Source of the DNA: Rhodopirellula halodulae
GTDB lineage: Bacteria; Planctomycetota; Planctomycetia; Pirellulales; Pirellulaceae
Direction: 5' to 3'
Length of the DNA: 64,000 nt
NCBI RefSeq assembly: GCF_020966775.1
Contig: NZ_JAJKFV010000002.1
Span: 558,001 to 622,000 of the forward strand
Below are positions 8,225 to 17,478 of this stretch, piece after piece. The notes under the pieces were generated by a model. It was given only the letters and a program-made list of their open reading frames with translations. It was not told the DNA's origin and did no database searches. A program made the position numbers and the translations under genes. The stretch's first letter is position 1. Every line of letters starts with the position of its first letter.

Positions 8225-10515
8225 TGACCCAGTCCAACGAAGACGATTTGGATGAGATCTTCGCTTTGTATTTGTCGGCGTGTGACACGGGAGAGATCAC
8301 GTCACGAGAGGACTTTTTGCGTCAACATCCCGAACATGCGGATCAACTTCGTGAGCTGATGGATGCTGCGGATTTGATTGGCACATTCTCACTGTCGGGC
8401 GGTCCCACGGACGGATCATCTGATCCTTGGGCAAACCCAATCACCTTGCCATCGGATTTGGAAGTTCCCAAAGAAGAAGGCCTGCCGTCGACGGCCAGCC
8501 AGTTGGACCCACGCAGTGATCTGGCCGACACGATTGGCGTTGGTTCTCCCTTGAATCAGGAATTCTCGGGTGACGTGTCCGACGTCGATCCCAACATCAC
8601 TCTGCCGATGTCCAATCGCTCTCAAGGCGACACCGGCCCATCGTTGCCGTTTGATTTGGGCGACTATCAACTGCTGAAGGTATTGGGCGTTGGTGGCATG
8701 GGTGTGGTCTACCTCGCCAAACAACGCGAGCTGGATCGTTTGGTCGCTGTGAAAATGATTCGCAGTGGAATCTTGGCCGGACAAGATGAGGTCAAACGCT
8801 TTTACACCGAAGCGAAAGCGGCAGCCAAGCTTCGTCACCCCAACATCGTTGCGGTGCACCAGTTCGGCCGACGTGCCGGTCACCACTTCTTTTCGATGCA
8901 GTATGTCGAAGGCGAAGATCTTCAAAAGGTGATTTCCAAAGGTCCTTTGGAAGCGAAACGAGCCGCTGAAGTTGTTCGCGATGTTGCCATGGCCATTCAT
9001 CATGCTCACAGCCGAGGCGTTTTGCACCGTGATCTTAAGCCTGGCAACGTGCTGATCGATCACTCGGATCAAGTCCACGTCACTGATTTTGGTCTGGCCA
9101 AACATACCGACGCCGATAGCAGCGTGACGGGAAGCGGTGCTGCCGTTGGAACACCGCATTACATGGCCCCGGAACAAGCTCTCGGACACAGCGACCGAGT
9201 GACCCATCACAGCGACATCTATTCGCTTGGTGCGATTTTGTTCGCCGCGGTCACGTCTCGACCACCCATTGTTGGCGATACCGTGATGCAAACCTTGTTG
9301 AAGGTGGCTCACCAACCCGCGCCAAACCTCCGCTCCGTGTGTGCGGATGCGGATTCGGATCTGGAAGTCATCGTCGCGAAGTGTTTGGAGAAACAGCCCA
9401 AGGATCGCTACAAAACAGCCAAACATTTGGCCGATGATCTGCAACGATACCTGCAAGGACAATCCATCCACGCACGATCGCGGAGTCGCGCTCGCAAGGT
9501 CGCAGACTGGTTCGCACAAGTTCCCATCGTCGCGGCGATCGCGGGTCGTCAAACATCCGACACACCGCTCGGACAACGAAGGTTTCAAAACGGTGTGCTG
9601 GCGGCATCCTTCGTCATTCCGTTGTTGCTGGTTGGTGGTGTGATCTGGCAGGAAAGCGTCAACAACGCGATGCCCGCACGGGTTCGAATCGCCGGCGGAT
9701 TGCCGGGCGGTTTGTACACGCGAGCCTCGGAGCAACTTTCACAGACTCTTCAGTCACAAACGTCCGTGCCCTGCGAAGTCGTCTCCACCAATGGCACCTG
9801 GGACAATCGAGAGCGACTTCTCGCGGGTGAATTCGATTTGGCACCCATCCAAGCCACCGCGGTCAACGGCGAAACCCTGCGTGTTGTCGCGCCACTGTTT
9901 TATGAAGCGGTCCATGTCATCATTCGCGAAGACAGTGGCATTGATTCGGTGGAGGACCTTGCCGGACAAAGCATCGCCGTGGGGCCGCACGGTAGTGGAT
10001 CAAGGCGCGCTGCTGAAATGGTGTTGGAGTCATTGGAGCTATCCGAAACGATCTCGCCTCGCATCGAGATGCCGTGGCAAACGCTTCAGGAAACAGACCC
10101 AACAGTTTCCGCCGACGCGGCCATCATTTGCATCGGTGTGGGCAGTGATCTGGTCCAACACATGTTGTCAGAGCGACAATGGCATCTGCTTCCACTTCCC
10201 GATGGCGTTTCGATTGCCCTCCAGCATCCAACGCTTCATGCAATGACCATCAAAGCCCAGGCCTACCCGGGAGCGTCTCTTCCGCCGACGGGAGTGCATA
10301 CCGTCGGCACAACGTCATTCCTGGTCTGCCGCGAAGATGCACCCGACCCGTTGATCGAAAGCACGTTGCATTCGCTGTATGACGAACCCAACATCATTGG
10401 ATTGATTCCGGCTCGCCAAGCGGCGGAGTGGCAGGGTCTCGCCTTTCACCGAATCTCACGTCGCTATTACGATCAACTTGAATCGGAAGCTCAAAAGGTA
10501 TCAGTCGCCGACTGA
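8224..10515 (+). CDS. Transmembrane Ser/Thr kinase with C-terminal TRAP-TAXI-like solute-binding domain
   Basis: A 763-residue receptor kinase. Residues 1-60 carry a short acidic N-terminal module common in planctomycete sigma-linked kinases. The kinase domain (about 147-411) has GVGGMGVVY (155-163), AVKMI (Lys177), HRDLKPGN (268-275), DFG (288-290) and APEQ (315-318). One membrane helix lies at about 458-475. The outside part (about 485-755) resembles TAXI-family TRAP solute receptors: an opening RIAGGLPGGLY strand, a loop on leaving LLAGEFDLAPIQ, then VHVIIREDSGIDSVEDLAGQ and IAVGPHGSGSRRAAEM. The binding domain may sense a periplasmic ligand and pass the signal to the coupled sigma factor. 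The ligand is unknown and no TRAP permease is nearby. The 3' end overlaps the convergent sulfatase gene by 15 bases. Confidence 0.88.
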   Translation: MTQSNEDDLDEIFALYLSACDTGEITSREDFLRQHPEHADQLRELMDAADLIGTFSLSGGPTDGSSDPWANPITLPSDLEVPKEEGLPSTASQLDPRSDLADTIGVGSPLNQEFSGDVSDVDPNITLPMSNRSQGDTGPSLPFDLGDYQLLKVLGVGGMGVVYLAKQRELDRLVAVKMIRSGILAGQDEVKRFYTEAKAAAKLRHPNIVAVHQFGRRAGHHFFSMQYVEGEDLQKVISKGPLEAKRAAEVVRDVAMAIHHAHSRGVLHRDLKPGNVLIDHSDQVHVTDFGLAKHTDADSSVTGSGAAVGTPHYMAPEQALGHSDRVTHHSDIYSLGAILFAAVTSRPPIVGDTVMQTLLKVAHQPAPNLRSVCADADSDLEVIVAKCLEKQPKDRYKTAKHLADDLQRYLQGQSIHARSRSRARKVADWFAQVPIVAAIAGRQTSDTPLGQRRFQNGVLAASFVIPLLLVGGVIWQESVNNAMPARVRIAGGLPGGLYTRASEQLSQTLQSQTSVPCEVVSTNGTWDNRERLLAGEFDLAPIQATAVNGETLRVVAPLFYEAVHVIIREDSGIDSVEDLAGQSIAVGPHGSGSRRAAEMVLESLELSETISPRIEMPWQTLQETDPTVSADAAIICIGVGSDLVQHMLSERQWHLLPLPDGVSIALQHPTLHAMTIKAQAYPGASLPPTGVHTVGTTSFLVCREDAPDPLIESTLHSLYDEPNIIGLIPARQAAEWQGLAFHRISRRYYDQLESEAQKVSVAD

Positions 10516-11919
10516 CCTCTTCTGCTTGTTCGTTTTCTTTTTGGGTTTCTGGCCTCGTTTCATGTGGTTGAGAGCGTCCATTTCGGTGGCTTGGCCTTGG
10601 TCGCCGCAGTATTGCATCCAATCGTCCAGTTCCTTGCGGAGCGATGTCATGGTTGCTTCGTATTGCGGATCCGTGGCCAGATTGTTCAGTTCCAACGGAT
10701 CTTTCTGTAGGTCGTAGAATTCGATCTCGGGACGATGTTGATAGCGACTCACCAACTCCGCTGCCCGGGTGTCTCCCGCATTGGCCGCTTTGATCCAACT
10801 CCTGAATTCTTTGGATTCTGTGCAAGCGTTTTGGAAAGTGACTTCTGGGGTGAAGTTCCAAATGTACTTGTAGCGGTCGGAACGCACGCTGCGGATCCCA
10901 TAGTGGTCCGACCCGCTGTTGATTCCTCGAGTGGTCATCTCACCAAAGACCAGCGACTTGTGCGTCTGTTCGCCCGCTAGCACTGGCAAAAGACTCTTTC
11001 CATCCAGCTTGGTTGCCGGACCGGATTCTAAGTCACCGCCCGCGATCTCGATCCAAGTCGGAAGGAAGTCGATGTATTCCATCATCGCTGGATTGATCGA
11101 TCCGGCTTCGACGTGCCCCGGCCAACGAACGATGCATCCCGACTGAAGTCCGCTGTCGTAGCAGGTCCACTTGGCGAATGGCATGGAGTTGCCTTGTTCG
11201 CTGACCACGATCAGCAGGGTGTTGTCGGCAAGTTGGTGCTGATCCAGAAGATCAATGGCTTGTCCAACCTGCGAGTCGAAATAGGTGATCTCGGCCAAAT
11301 ACCGGGTCATTCCTTCACGGGTCTCGGGTGTATCCGCCAGATATGGCGGCAATACTACGTCCGCGGCGTTGTAGCGGGAGGCATCCCCTTTGTTCCAAGG
11401 AGTATGAGGTTCGTTGGAACACAGAAACAAACAAAACGGCTGTTCCTGCTCACCACATTCATCCAGAAACTCGTCCACGGCCGCGAAATCTGGATTGGAT
11501 TTTCCGGGCAAACGCTCCCACGAAAAGACCGAGGGCGGGCCGATATGTCCCTTGCCACTGTGTGCGACCCGGTAACCGAGCGGTTTCAAGAATTGAACAA
11601 CGCTGCTGGTTCCATCGGGCACGAAGGTGTGATTGGGATACGCACCGGTTTTTACCGGGTACTGACCACAATAGATGCTGTGCCGCGTGGGGGAACACAT
11701 CGCGACCGATTGAAAGCATCGGGTGAAACGCATGCCTTCTTCTGCCAAGGCATCGATTCGAGGGGTATGGGCTTGTCCGCCGTAGCATCCCAAATCACGA
11801 AAGGTGCAATCGTCGGCGATGATGAAAACAAAATTCGTCGCGTCTTTTGCGATTGCACTCGATGGTCCCAGGATCCCAATTAACAAAGCGATCCAGAAAT
11901 TGGGTTTGAAGTTCTTCAT
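10501..11919 (-). CDS. Secreted Cys-type sulfatase
   Basis: A 472-residue alkaline-phosphatase-superfamily sulfatase with a signal peptide (WIALLIGILGPSSAIA). The metal-binding DD is in FIIADDCTFRDLGCYGG. The formylglycine motif is CSPTR (Cys75), a CxPxR variant with Thr at the fourth place. Downstream are GKGHIGPPS, the EPHTPWNKG block and KWTCYDSGLQSGCIVRWPG. It should hydrolyse sulfate esters of algal or host polysaccharides once the cysteine has been oxidised by a maturation enzyme encoded elsewhere. Its ATG overlaps the stop of the upstream sulfatase (ATGA at 11916-11919), showing translational coupling. The substrate cannot be told from sequence alone. Confidence 0.92.
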   Translation of the reverse strand: MKNFKPNFWIALLIGILGPSSAIAKDATNFVFIIADDCTFRDLGCYGGQAHTPRIDALAEEGMRFTRCFQSVAMCSPTRHSIYCGQYPVKTGAYPNHTFVPDGTSSVVQFLKPLGYRVAHSGKGHIGPPSVFSWERLPGKSNPDFAAVDEFLDECGEQEQPFCLFLCSNEPHTPWNKGDASRYNAADVVLPPYLADTPETREGMTRYLAEITYFDSQVGQAIDLLDQHQLADNTLLIVVSEQGNSMPFAKWTCYDSGLQSGCIVRWPGHVEAGSINPAMMEYIDFLPTWIEIAGGDLESGPATKLDGKSLLPVLAGEQTHKSLVFGEMTTRGINSGSDHYGIRSVRSDRYKYIWNFTPEVTFQNACTESKEFRSWIKAANAGDTRAAELVSRYQHRPEIEFYDLQKDPLELNNLATDPQYEATMTSLRKELDDWMQYCGDQGQATEMDALNHMKRGQKPKKKTNKQKRSVGD

Positions 11920-13373
11920 GAGTCCGCCTTCTTTCGCCAAACGGGACGAGCGTTTTGGGTGATCTCCCGATCCAGTTCCTCCATTCGTGCCTGCATTTGC
12001 TTCACACGTTCTGGGTCATCGGATGCTAAGTTGGTCTGCTCTTCGAGGTCATCTGCCAAATTGAACAGAAAAATTTGAGGCTTCTGCGGCGTGCCCTTTT
12101 TGTTTTTCAACGCACGGGGGACTTTCCGCATGTACTTCCAATCACCCATCCGAATTCCTTCCAATGCCCCATGCGCTGAGTAGTAGACGAACTCTTTGCG
12201 TGGTGAATCATCCGAGGTGAACGTTGGAGTCAGGTCGACACCGTCGACTTGTCGATCGGACGTCAACGGCGTTCCCGTGACGGCCGCGATGGTTGGCAAC
12301 AAATCCATGTTGGTCGCGAAAGCGTTGGTTGACGTTCCGGCGGGAATGCGTCCCGGCGCCCACATCACACAAGGAACTCGTTGGCCGCCTTCAAAGGTGG
12401 TTCCTTTTCCCGCTCGCAAGGGAAAAGCACTGCCACCATGATTTTTGAACTGTAGCCAAGGACCATTGTCGCTGGTGTAAATGATCACCGTGTCTTCCGC
12501 CAAACCCAGCTCACGGACTGTGTCGACCAAACGGCCCACTTCCGCGTCGATATGCTCGATCACGCATTTGTAGGCATTTTGCGGATCCGCATCGTAAACA
12601 TCCTCCGGCACATACAGTGGGATGTGAGGCATGGAATGAGGCAGATAGAGGAAGAACGGTTGGTCCTTGTTCTCCGTGATGAACTCGATTGCTCGATCGG
12701 TGTAGCGACGTGTGATGGTGCGTTGGTCAACGGGCAGTTCAATGATCTCCTCGTTCTGCACGAGTGGAGTGTTCCAACCTGTGACTGCCGTCGATTGATC
12801 TTTCCAAAGTTCATCCGATCGCATTTTTGTCTTGCGTTTGTTGTCCGGATGATTCATGTCGTTGGAATAAGGAATGCCATAGTACGAATCAAATCCGTTG
12901 GACGTCGGCAAGGTTTCTTTGTGATGACCGAGGTGCCATTTGCCGACACAAGCTGTCGCATAGCCCGCCGATTTCAGATGATCCGCGATGGTGACTTCGT
13001 CTGGATGCAAACCGGTTTTGCTTTGCGGAAAGAGAACGTGTTGATGCAATCCAACCCGTTTTGGATAGCAACCGGTTAGCAAAGCAGCTCGTGAGGGCGA
13101 ACAAACCGAACAGGCCGAATAGAAACTGGTGTAACGGCGGCCCTCGGCAGCGAGTCGGTCCACATTGGGTGTTTTGATATTTGGCGAACCAAAGCAACCC
13201 AAATCGTTGTATCCCTGGTCATCGGTGAAGATCACAATGACGTTGGGTTTGCCATCACGAGTCGGTGCGGCGTCAGCGATCGAGACGCCAAGCGTCACCG
13301 GAACCACCATGGCGATCACCAACCACATGATCGATGGACGCCAAGTTTGACGAGGGATTGGACGGGCTCGCAT
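11916..13373 (-). CDS. Secreted Cys-type sulfatase (arylsulfatase A-like)
   Basis: A 485-residue sulfatase, first gene of a two-sulfatase operon. It has an N-terminal signal helix (IMWLVIAMVVPVTLGVSIADA), metal residues in VIFTDDQGYNDLGCFG, the formylglycine motif CSPSR (Cys91) within CSVCSPSRAALLTG, the KWHLGHH block and IIYTSDNGPW, which supplies the second metal-binding Asp-Asn pair. It should be exported and remove sulfate from polysaccharides or related esters. ATG 13373 is used; the reading frame is open a further 83 codons upstream but that part lacks a signal peptide and crosses a short tandem repeat. No sulfatase-maturing enzyme is in the window. Confidence 0.93.
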   Translation of the reverse strand: MRARPIPRQTWRPSIMWLVIAMVVPVTLGVSIADAAPTRDGKPNVIVIFTDDQGYNDLGCFGSPNIKTPNVDRLAAEGRRYTSFYSACSVCSPSRAALLTGCYPKRVGLHQHVLFPQSKTGLHPDEVTIADHLKSAGYATACVGKWHLGHHKETLPTSNGFDSYYGIPYSNDMNHPDNKRKTKMRSDELWKDQSTAVTGWNTPLVQNEEIIELPVDQRTITRRYTDRAIEFITENKDQPFFLYLPHSMPHIPLYVPEDVYDADPQNAYKCVIEHIDAEVGRLVDTVRELGLAEDTVIIYTSDNGPWLQFKNHGGSAFPLRAGKGTTFEGGQRVPCVMWAPGRIPAGTSTNAFATNMDLLPTIAAVTGTPLTSDRQVDGVDLTPTFTSDDSPRKEFVYYSAHGALEGIRMGDWKYMRKVPRALKNKKGTPQKPQIFLFNLADDLEEQTNLASDDPERVKQMQARMEELDREITQNARPVWRKKADS

Positions 13374-13731
13374 GAAGTCCACCTGTGTGCGGGGAAGGAA
13401 GGATTCAAAATCCCCGGAGAGCTGACTTCTCGAATCTCGCGTGGAACCGGCGTCGCTGCCGGTGATGTTCCTGGCTTGCGTCGCGAACTGGGTCGGCAGC
13501 GAACTGGGTCGGCAGCGAACAAGGAGAAACTTCTTGCTACAGCTGATCCACCACGGCTGATTCAACACGGTTCGGACGATGAGAAAGCAGATGGGAGGGG
13601 ATTGGGAGGGAGCCCCAATCATAGCTGCTTTTAATGCCGCGGATCGATAGACTTCACGAGTCCGCTAAGAAATCGCCCTACGTGCTGACTCTGGTATCGC
13701 GACCGAGCAGTAGCCACAACGGATGATCGCT
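13374..13731. other. Intergenic region between trpC and the sulfatase operon
   Basis: 358 bases with no convincing gene. It should carry the promoter of the sulfatase operon on the minus strand and the 3' untranslated region of trpC. The only structure I see is a short 16-base tandem repeat, listed separately. Confidence 0.5.
13484..13520. repeat. 16-bp tandem repeat, about 2.3 copies
   Basis: The unit CGAACTGGGTCGGCAG occurs twice back to back (13484-13499, 13500-13515) and is followed by the first five bases of a third copy. It lies upstream of the sulfatase operon start. It probably arose by slippage and may vary in copy number between strains. Confidence 0.8.
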
Positions 13732-14508
13732 TCAGGAGAGCAATTCTCGCGTGGCGGCTTCAATGTCCGGTTTCCGCATCAACGATTCGCCAACGAGAAT
13801 GGCTTTGATGCCGCCGGCTTTCAATGCGGCCACGTCGTCTGCGGTACGGATCCCGCTTTCGCCGACAATCAAACGATCGCTGGGGATGTCGGTGGCAAGA
13901 CGCACGCAGTGTTGCAGATCGGTCTTGAATGTTCGCAGGTCTCGATTGTTGATTCCCACCAAACGAGTCTTGGTCGCGAGAACGGCGTCCAGGTTCTCCG
14001 GTTCGAAAAGTTCGATCAGCGTTTGCAGACCCAACTCAGAGGCTTGTTCGTCCAGCTCAATCAGTTGCTGTGGCGAGAGACATTCGGCAATCAAAAGCAC
14101 CGCATCGGCACCCGCCTGGCGTGCTTGCAACAGTTGATAAGGATCGACGATGAAGTCCTTCCGTAGGATCGGAAGCTCCACCGCGGAACGGACCTGTCGC
14201 AGGTAATCGAGCGAACCTTGAAAGAACGGTTCATCCGTGAGAACGCTGATGCACGCGGCTCCGCCTGACTCATAGTCGCGAGCGATCGTCGGCGGATCAA
14301 AGTCCTCTCGGATCAATCCCGCGGACGGGCTGGCTCGTTTGACCTCGGCGATCAAGCGAACTCGATCGGTTGCCGCGAGTGAACCGTGAAAGTCTTTGCA
14401 GGGCGGCAAATCCTTCACCGCCGCCGACAGTTCAGCCGGGGCGATCGAAGCTTTGTCTCGCGCGATGACGTCGCGGGTTTTGACCAGGATGTCGTCGAGA
14501 ATGGTCAT
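13732..14508 (-). CDS. trpC: Indole-3-glycerol phosphate synthase
   Basis: A 258-residue TIM-barrel enzyme that closes the indole ring of CdRP to give indole-3-glycerol phosphate in tryptophan synthesis. Seen: AEVKRASPSAG (catalytic Lys57), PILRKDFIVDPYQ (Lys117), AVLLIAECL, GINNRDLRTF (186-195) and the phosphate-binding GESGI (216-220) and LVGESLMR. Length is normal for the family. One place is a little unusual: the strand that reads EVHDE in many homologues reads ELFEP here. The gene begins 18 bases after the purH stop, so the two are probably co-transcribed. No other trp gene is in the window. Confidence 0.95.
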   Translation of the reverse strand: MTILDDILVKTRDVIARDKASIAPAELSAAVKDLPPCKDFHGSLAATDRVRLIAEVKRASPSAGLIREDFDPPTIARDYESGGAACISVLTDEPFFQGSLDYLRQVRSAVELPILRKDFIVDPYQLLQARQAGADAVLLIAECLSPQQLIELDEQASELGLQTLIELFEPENLDAVLATKTRLVGINNRDLRTFKTDLQHCVRLATDIPSDRLIVGESGIRTADDVAALKAGGIKAILVGESLMRKPDIEAATRELLS

Positions 14509-14526
14509 CGCTGGGGAAGGATCCGA

Positions 14527-16098
14527 TCAGTGTTTGAAGTGACGGCGGCCGGTGAAGACCATTGCGATTTCATGTTCATCGCAAGCGGCAACGACTTCGT
14601 CATCACGACGCGAACCGCCGGGTTGGATGATCGCCAGCACACCGGCTTTGGCGGCGGCTTCGATCGAATCGGGGAAGGGGAAGAAAGCATCCGACGCCAA
14701 GATCGCTCCGTCGGAACGCTCGCCGGCTTTGTTGATCGAGATTTCAACACTATCCACGCGGCTCATCTGTCCCGCGCCCACACCGATCAGCGAGGTGTCT
14801 TTTGCCAAGACAATCGCGTTGCTTTTGACATGACGGACCATTTCCCAACCGAAAGAGATGTCGTCCCACAAGTCATCGTCGACGGGGGTTTCCGTGACCG
14901 TTTTCCATTGCAGTGGTGAGCTGACCATTCGATCAGCATCTTGAACCAGCATGCCGCCGCTGATGAATCGTCGGGAAATTTGGCGGGTTGCTTCGTCCAA
15001 ACGCCCGACCTGCATCAAACGAACGTTGTCTTTCCAACGAGGTTTGGTGGTCAGCAAACCGACTGCACCGGCTTCAAAGTCGGGGGCCACGATGGCTTCG
15101 ATGAACAAGCCTGGCTGGCAAAGGAATTCCGCCGTGGCTTCGTCCACGGTTCGGTTCATGCCGATGACCGAACCAAAGGCGGACAGTGGGTCACCCGCCA
15201 TGGCTTTGTCGACCGCATCGGACAGCGTTTCGCCGGTGGCGGCACCGCACGGGTTGTTGTGTTTGATGACCGAGACGGCTGGTTCGGCGAAACTGCGAGC
15301 GATGTCCAGTGCCGCGTCGAGGTCCAACAGGTTGTTGTACGACAGTTCCTTACCGCTGATCTGGCGAGCCGAAACTAGGTTGGCAGAACGATCCGACGAA
15401 TCGGTGTACAGAGCGGCGCGCTGGTGAGGGTTCTCACCGTATCGCAATTGGGTTTTGCGTCGCAGCGACACGTGCATCGATGCGGGGAACTCGCCGCCGA
15501 CCGAATCGCCCTGCATGTAATCCGCGATGGCTCGGTCGTAGCCAGCCGTGTGGTCGAAAGCTTCCGCCGCCAATTGGGTTCGCAATTCGTCCGTGGTGCC
15601 GCCCATGTTCTCGAGCTGGTCCAGGATCTCGCCGTACTGTTCCGGGCTGGTGGCGATCGCGACGTCGCCATGATTCTTCGCTGCGGCTCGCACCAAGCTT
15701 GGTCCGCCGATGTCGATCTGTTCGATGCATTCGCCTCGGGTCGCACCCGGACGACTGACGGTGGCAGCGAATGGATACAAATTCACAACGACCAAATCGA
15801 ACGGTTCGATGTCGTGATCGGCGATCGTATCCATGTGATCGTCCAAATCACGCCGAGCCAGAATCCCAGCGAAAATTCGCGGATGCAGGGTTTTGACTCG
15901 GCCGTTGAGCATCTCGGGAAACCCCGTGTACTCTGCGACGTCTTCGACTTCGATGCCGGATTGCTCCAAATGGGCTCGCGTCCCACCGGTGCTGTAGATC
16001 GTGACTCCGGCGGCGGACAGTCCAGCTGCAAAATCGGTCAGACCCATCTTGTCGCTGACACTGATCAATGCGTTTCGGACGGGGACGACATCTGACAC
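14527..16098 (-). CDS. purH: Bifunctional AICAR formyltransferase / IMP cyclohydrolase
   Basis: A 523-residue enzyme for the last two steps of purine synthesis: formyl transfer to AICAR and ring closure to IMP. The N-terminal methylglyoxal-synthase-like cyclohydrolase domain (1 to about 190) shows ALISVSDKMGL, IYSTGGT, DVAEYTGFPEMLNGRVKTLHPRI in part, and VNLYPF. The transformylase domain follows with LRYGENPHQRAALY, GKELSYNNLLDLDAA and the catalytic KHNNPCGAA, ending with DAFFPFPDS and a PGGSRRDDEV loop. Length and order match the family. It is followed by trpC 18 bases on, in the same direction. Confidence 0.96.
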   Translation of the reverse strand: MSDVVPVRNALISVSDKMGLTDFAAGLSAAGVTIYSTGGTRAHLEQSGIEVEDVAEYTGFPEMLNGRVKTLHPRIFAGILARRDLDDHMDTIADHDIEPFDLVVVNLYPFAATVSRPGATRGECIEQIDIGGPSLVRAAAKNHGDVAIATSPEQYGEILDQLENMGGTTDELRTQLAAEAFDHTAGYDRAIADYMQGDSVGGEFPASMHVSLRRKTQLRYGENPHQRAALYTDSSDRSANLVSARQISGKELSYNNLLDLDAALDIARSFAEPAVSVIKHNNPCGAATGETLSDAVDKAMAGDPLSAFGSVIGMNRTVDEATAEFLCQPGLFIEAIVAPDFEAGAVGLLTTKPRWKDNVRLMQVGRLDEATRQISRRFISGGMLVQDADRMVSSPLQWKTVTETPVDDDLWDDISFGWEMVRHVKSNAIVLAKDTSLIGVGAGQMSRVDSVEISINKAGERSDGAILASDAFFPFPDSIEAAAKAGVLAIIQPGGSRRDDEVVAACDEHEIAMVFTGRRHFKH

Positions 16099-16127
16099 GG
16101 GAAACCACTCGGCTCAAGAAAACGGTT

Positions 16128-16145
16128 GGAAACCAAATGGTTTCC
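16128..16145 (-). terminator. Small hairpin between hisF and purH
   Basis: GGAAACC and GGTTTCC form a perfect 7-bp stem with an AAAT loop, 65 bases after the hisF stop and about 30 bases before the purH ATG. There is no T-run, so it may be an mRNA stem or weak attenuating structure instead of a terminator. Confidence 0.3.
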
Positions 16146-16209
16146 GGCAAATCAAACCGACATGTTCCTTCCCACCGCCAAGACGGTCAAGGCACCGTTG
16201 CAGATCCGA

Positions 16210-16998
16210 TCATGCGGCAAAAGGTTCCGCGGGCATGCGGACCGGAATCCCGGCCGCGGCCATGTGCTGTTTCGTCTCTCCGATGGGGTGGGTGCCGAAG
16301 TGAAAAATGCTGGCGGCCAGAACCGCGTCGGCTTTCCCGTCGCGAATGGCCTCGACTAAGTGATCCGGATGTCCCGCGCCGCCACTGGCCACGACGGGGA
16401 TCTTCACCGCTTCGCTGACCGCTCGCGTGATGGGAATGTCATACCCGTCGCAGGTACCATCGGCGTCCATGCTGGTCAGCACGATTTCACCCGCTCCCAG
16501 CTCCTCGACGCGTTTGGCCCATTCGACCGCCTGCAATCCGGTTGGTTTGCGACCGCCGTTGATGTGCACTTCCCAGAATTCCTCGCCGTTCTTCTGGACT
16601 CGTTTCGGGTCGATGTTCACCACGATGCATTGGCGTCCAAATCGATCGGCCGCTTGGCGAATGAAGTCCGGATTGGTGACCGCCGAGGAGTTGATCGAAA
16701 CCTTGTCACATCCGGCGGACAGCAACGCTCGCACATCATCGACGGTTCGAACGCCACCACCGACGGTCAGCGGCATGAAGACTTGCTCCGCCGTTCGCCG
16801 AACCACGTCCAGCAAGATCGCCCGTTCCTCGTGGCTGGCGGTGATGTCCAAAAAGACCAGCTCGTCCGCACCCTCCGCTTCGTAGCGACGAGCCACCTCG
16901 ACCGGATCCCCCGCATCGCGAAGATTGACAAAGTTGGTGCCTTTGACGACTCGGCCGCCGTGAACATCGAGGCAGGGAATGACGCGAGCGGAAAGCAT
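16210..16998 (-). CDS. hisF: Imidazole glycerol phosphate synthase, cyclase subunit HisF
   Basis: A 262-residue TIM barrel that uses ammonia from HisH to make imidazole glycerol phosphate and AICAR in histidine synthesis. The two catalytic aspartates are visible at the expected positions: Asp11 in [16 protein letters not shown] and Asp130 in VVNIDPKRV. The phosphate sites are LTVGGGVR and ASGGAGH, and the C-terminal half has [17 protein letters not shown] 16998 is chosen over a TTG four codons earlier. HisH is not in the window. The AICAR by-product is a substrate of PurH, encoded just downstream, which makes the adjacency metabolically sensible. Confidence 0.96.
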   Translation of the reverse strand: MLSARVIPCLDVHGGRVVKGTNFVNLRDAGDPVEVARRYEAEGADELVFLDITASHEERAILLDVVRRTAEQVFMPLTVGGGVRTVDDVRALLSAGCDKVSINSSAVTNPDFIRQAADRFGRQCIVVNIDPKRVQKNGEEFWEVHINGGRKPTGLQAVEWAKRVEELGAGEIVLTSMDADGTCDGYDIPITRAVSEAVKIPVVASGGAGHPDHLVEAIRDGKADAVLAASIFHFGTHPIGETKQHMAAAGIPVRMPAEPFAA

Positions 16999-17125
16999 GG
17001 TGAGTTCCAAATGAATCGGCTGATGAGCGAGGCAACGCTATCAACGTACCCAATCAGATTTCAAAACGGCAAGCATGCATGTCGGCCGTTGGTGCCCGGA
17101 AGCGAGCGAAAACGATTGGCGGGAA

Positions 17126-17473
17126 CTATTCCGCTTGAACTTTGAACCGCAGATCATTGATCTTGGCCTGCGGGTGTTCCTTGGCCAGCTTTTTCAAAAT
17201 CCGTCGTTTCTGAAACGTCAGCTCCTGCATCACGACGCTGTCAACGGCGTAGATCATCAACACGCCTCGCTGCAGTTTGCCGACTCGGAACGAATTCGCG
17301 ATTTGTGAATCGACGGCGGATTGGATGGTGCTGGTGAGTGCCGATTCGGCACCCACGGAAGCGTACCCGCGGCGGCTCATCAATTGAGAGATCAGACTGC
17401 CAATCGCCCTCGGGCCGCTGGATTTCTCCTCGACCAATTTCGGAGGCGGCTGGTTGGGGCGACGCGGTCCCAT
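17126..17473 (-). CDS. DUF721 / DciA-like protein
   Basis: A 115-residue basic protein with a flexible proline-rich start (PRRPNQPPPKL) and a compact domain (about 22-113) containing AIGSLISQLMSRRGY, then GKLQRGVLMIYAVDSVVMQEL and a closing KINDLRFKV strand, which fits the DUF721 family. DciA proteins of this family load or support the replicative helicase in bacteria without DnaC or DnaI. Here it lies 5 bases behind dnaN and in the same direction, a setting that fits a replication role. The assignment rests on this short pattern and context, so helicase loading remains inferred. Confidence 0.75.
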   Translation of the reverse strand: MGPRRPNQPPPKLVEEKSSGPRAIGSLISQLMSRRGYASVGAESALTSTIQSAVDSQIANSFRVGKLQRGVLMIYAVDSVVMQELTFQKRRILKKLAKEHPQAKINDLRFKVQAE

Positions 17474-17478
17474 GACGA

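Noticed and set aside
8416-9735. Long open frame on the minus strand inside the receptor kinase gene (439 codons)
   Set aside because: It lies fully opposite a well-supported kinase; its translation shows no known motif and is what the codon bias of the sense gene would produce.
13484-13520. Possible CRISPR because of a direct repeat
   Set aside because: Units are back to back with no spacers and only 16 bases long; it is a simple tandem repeat.
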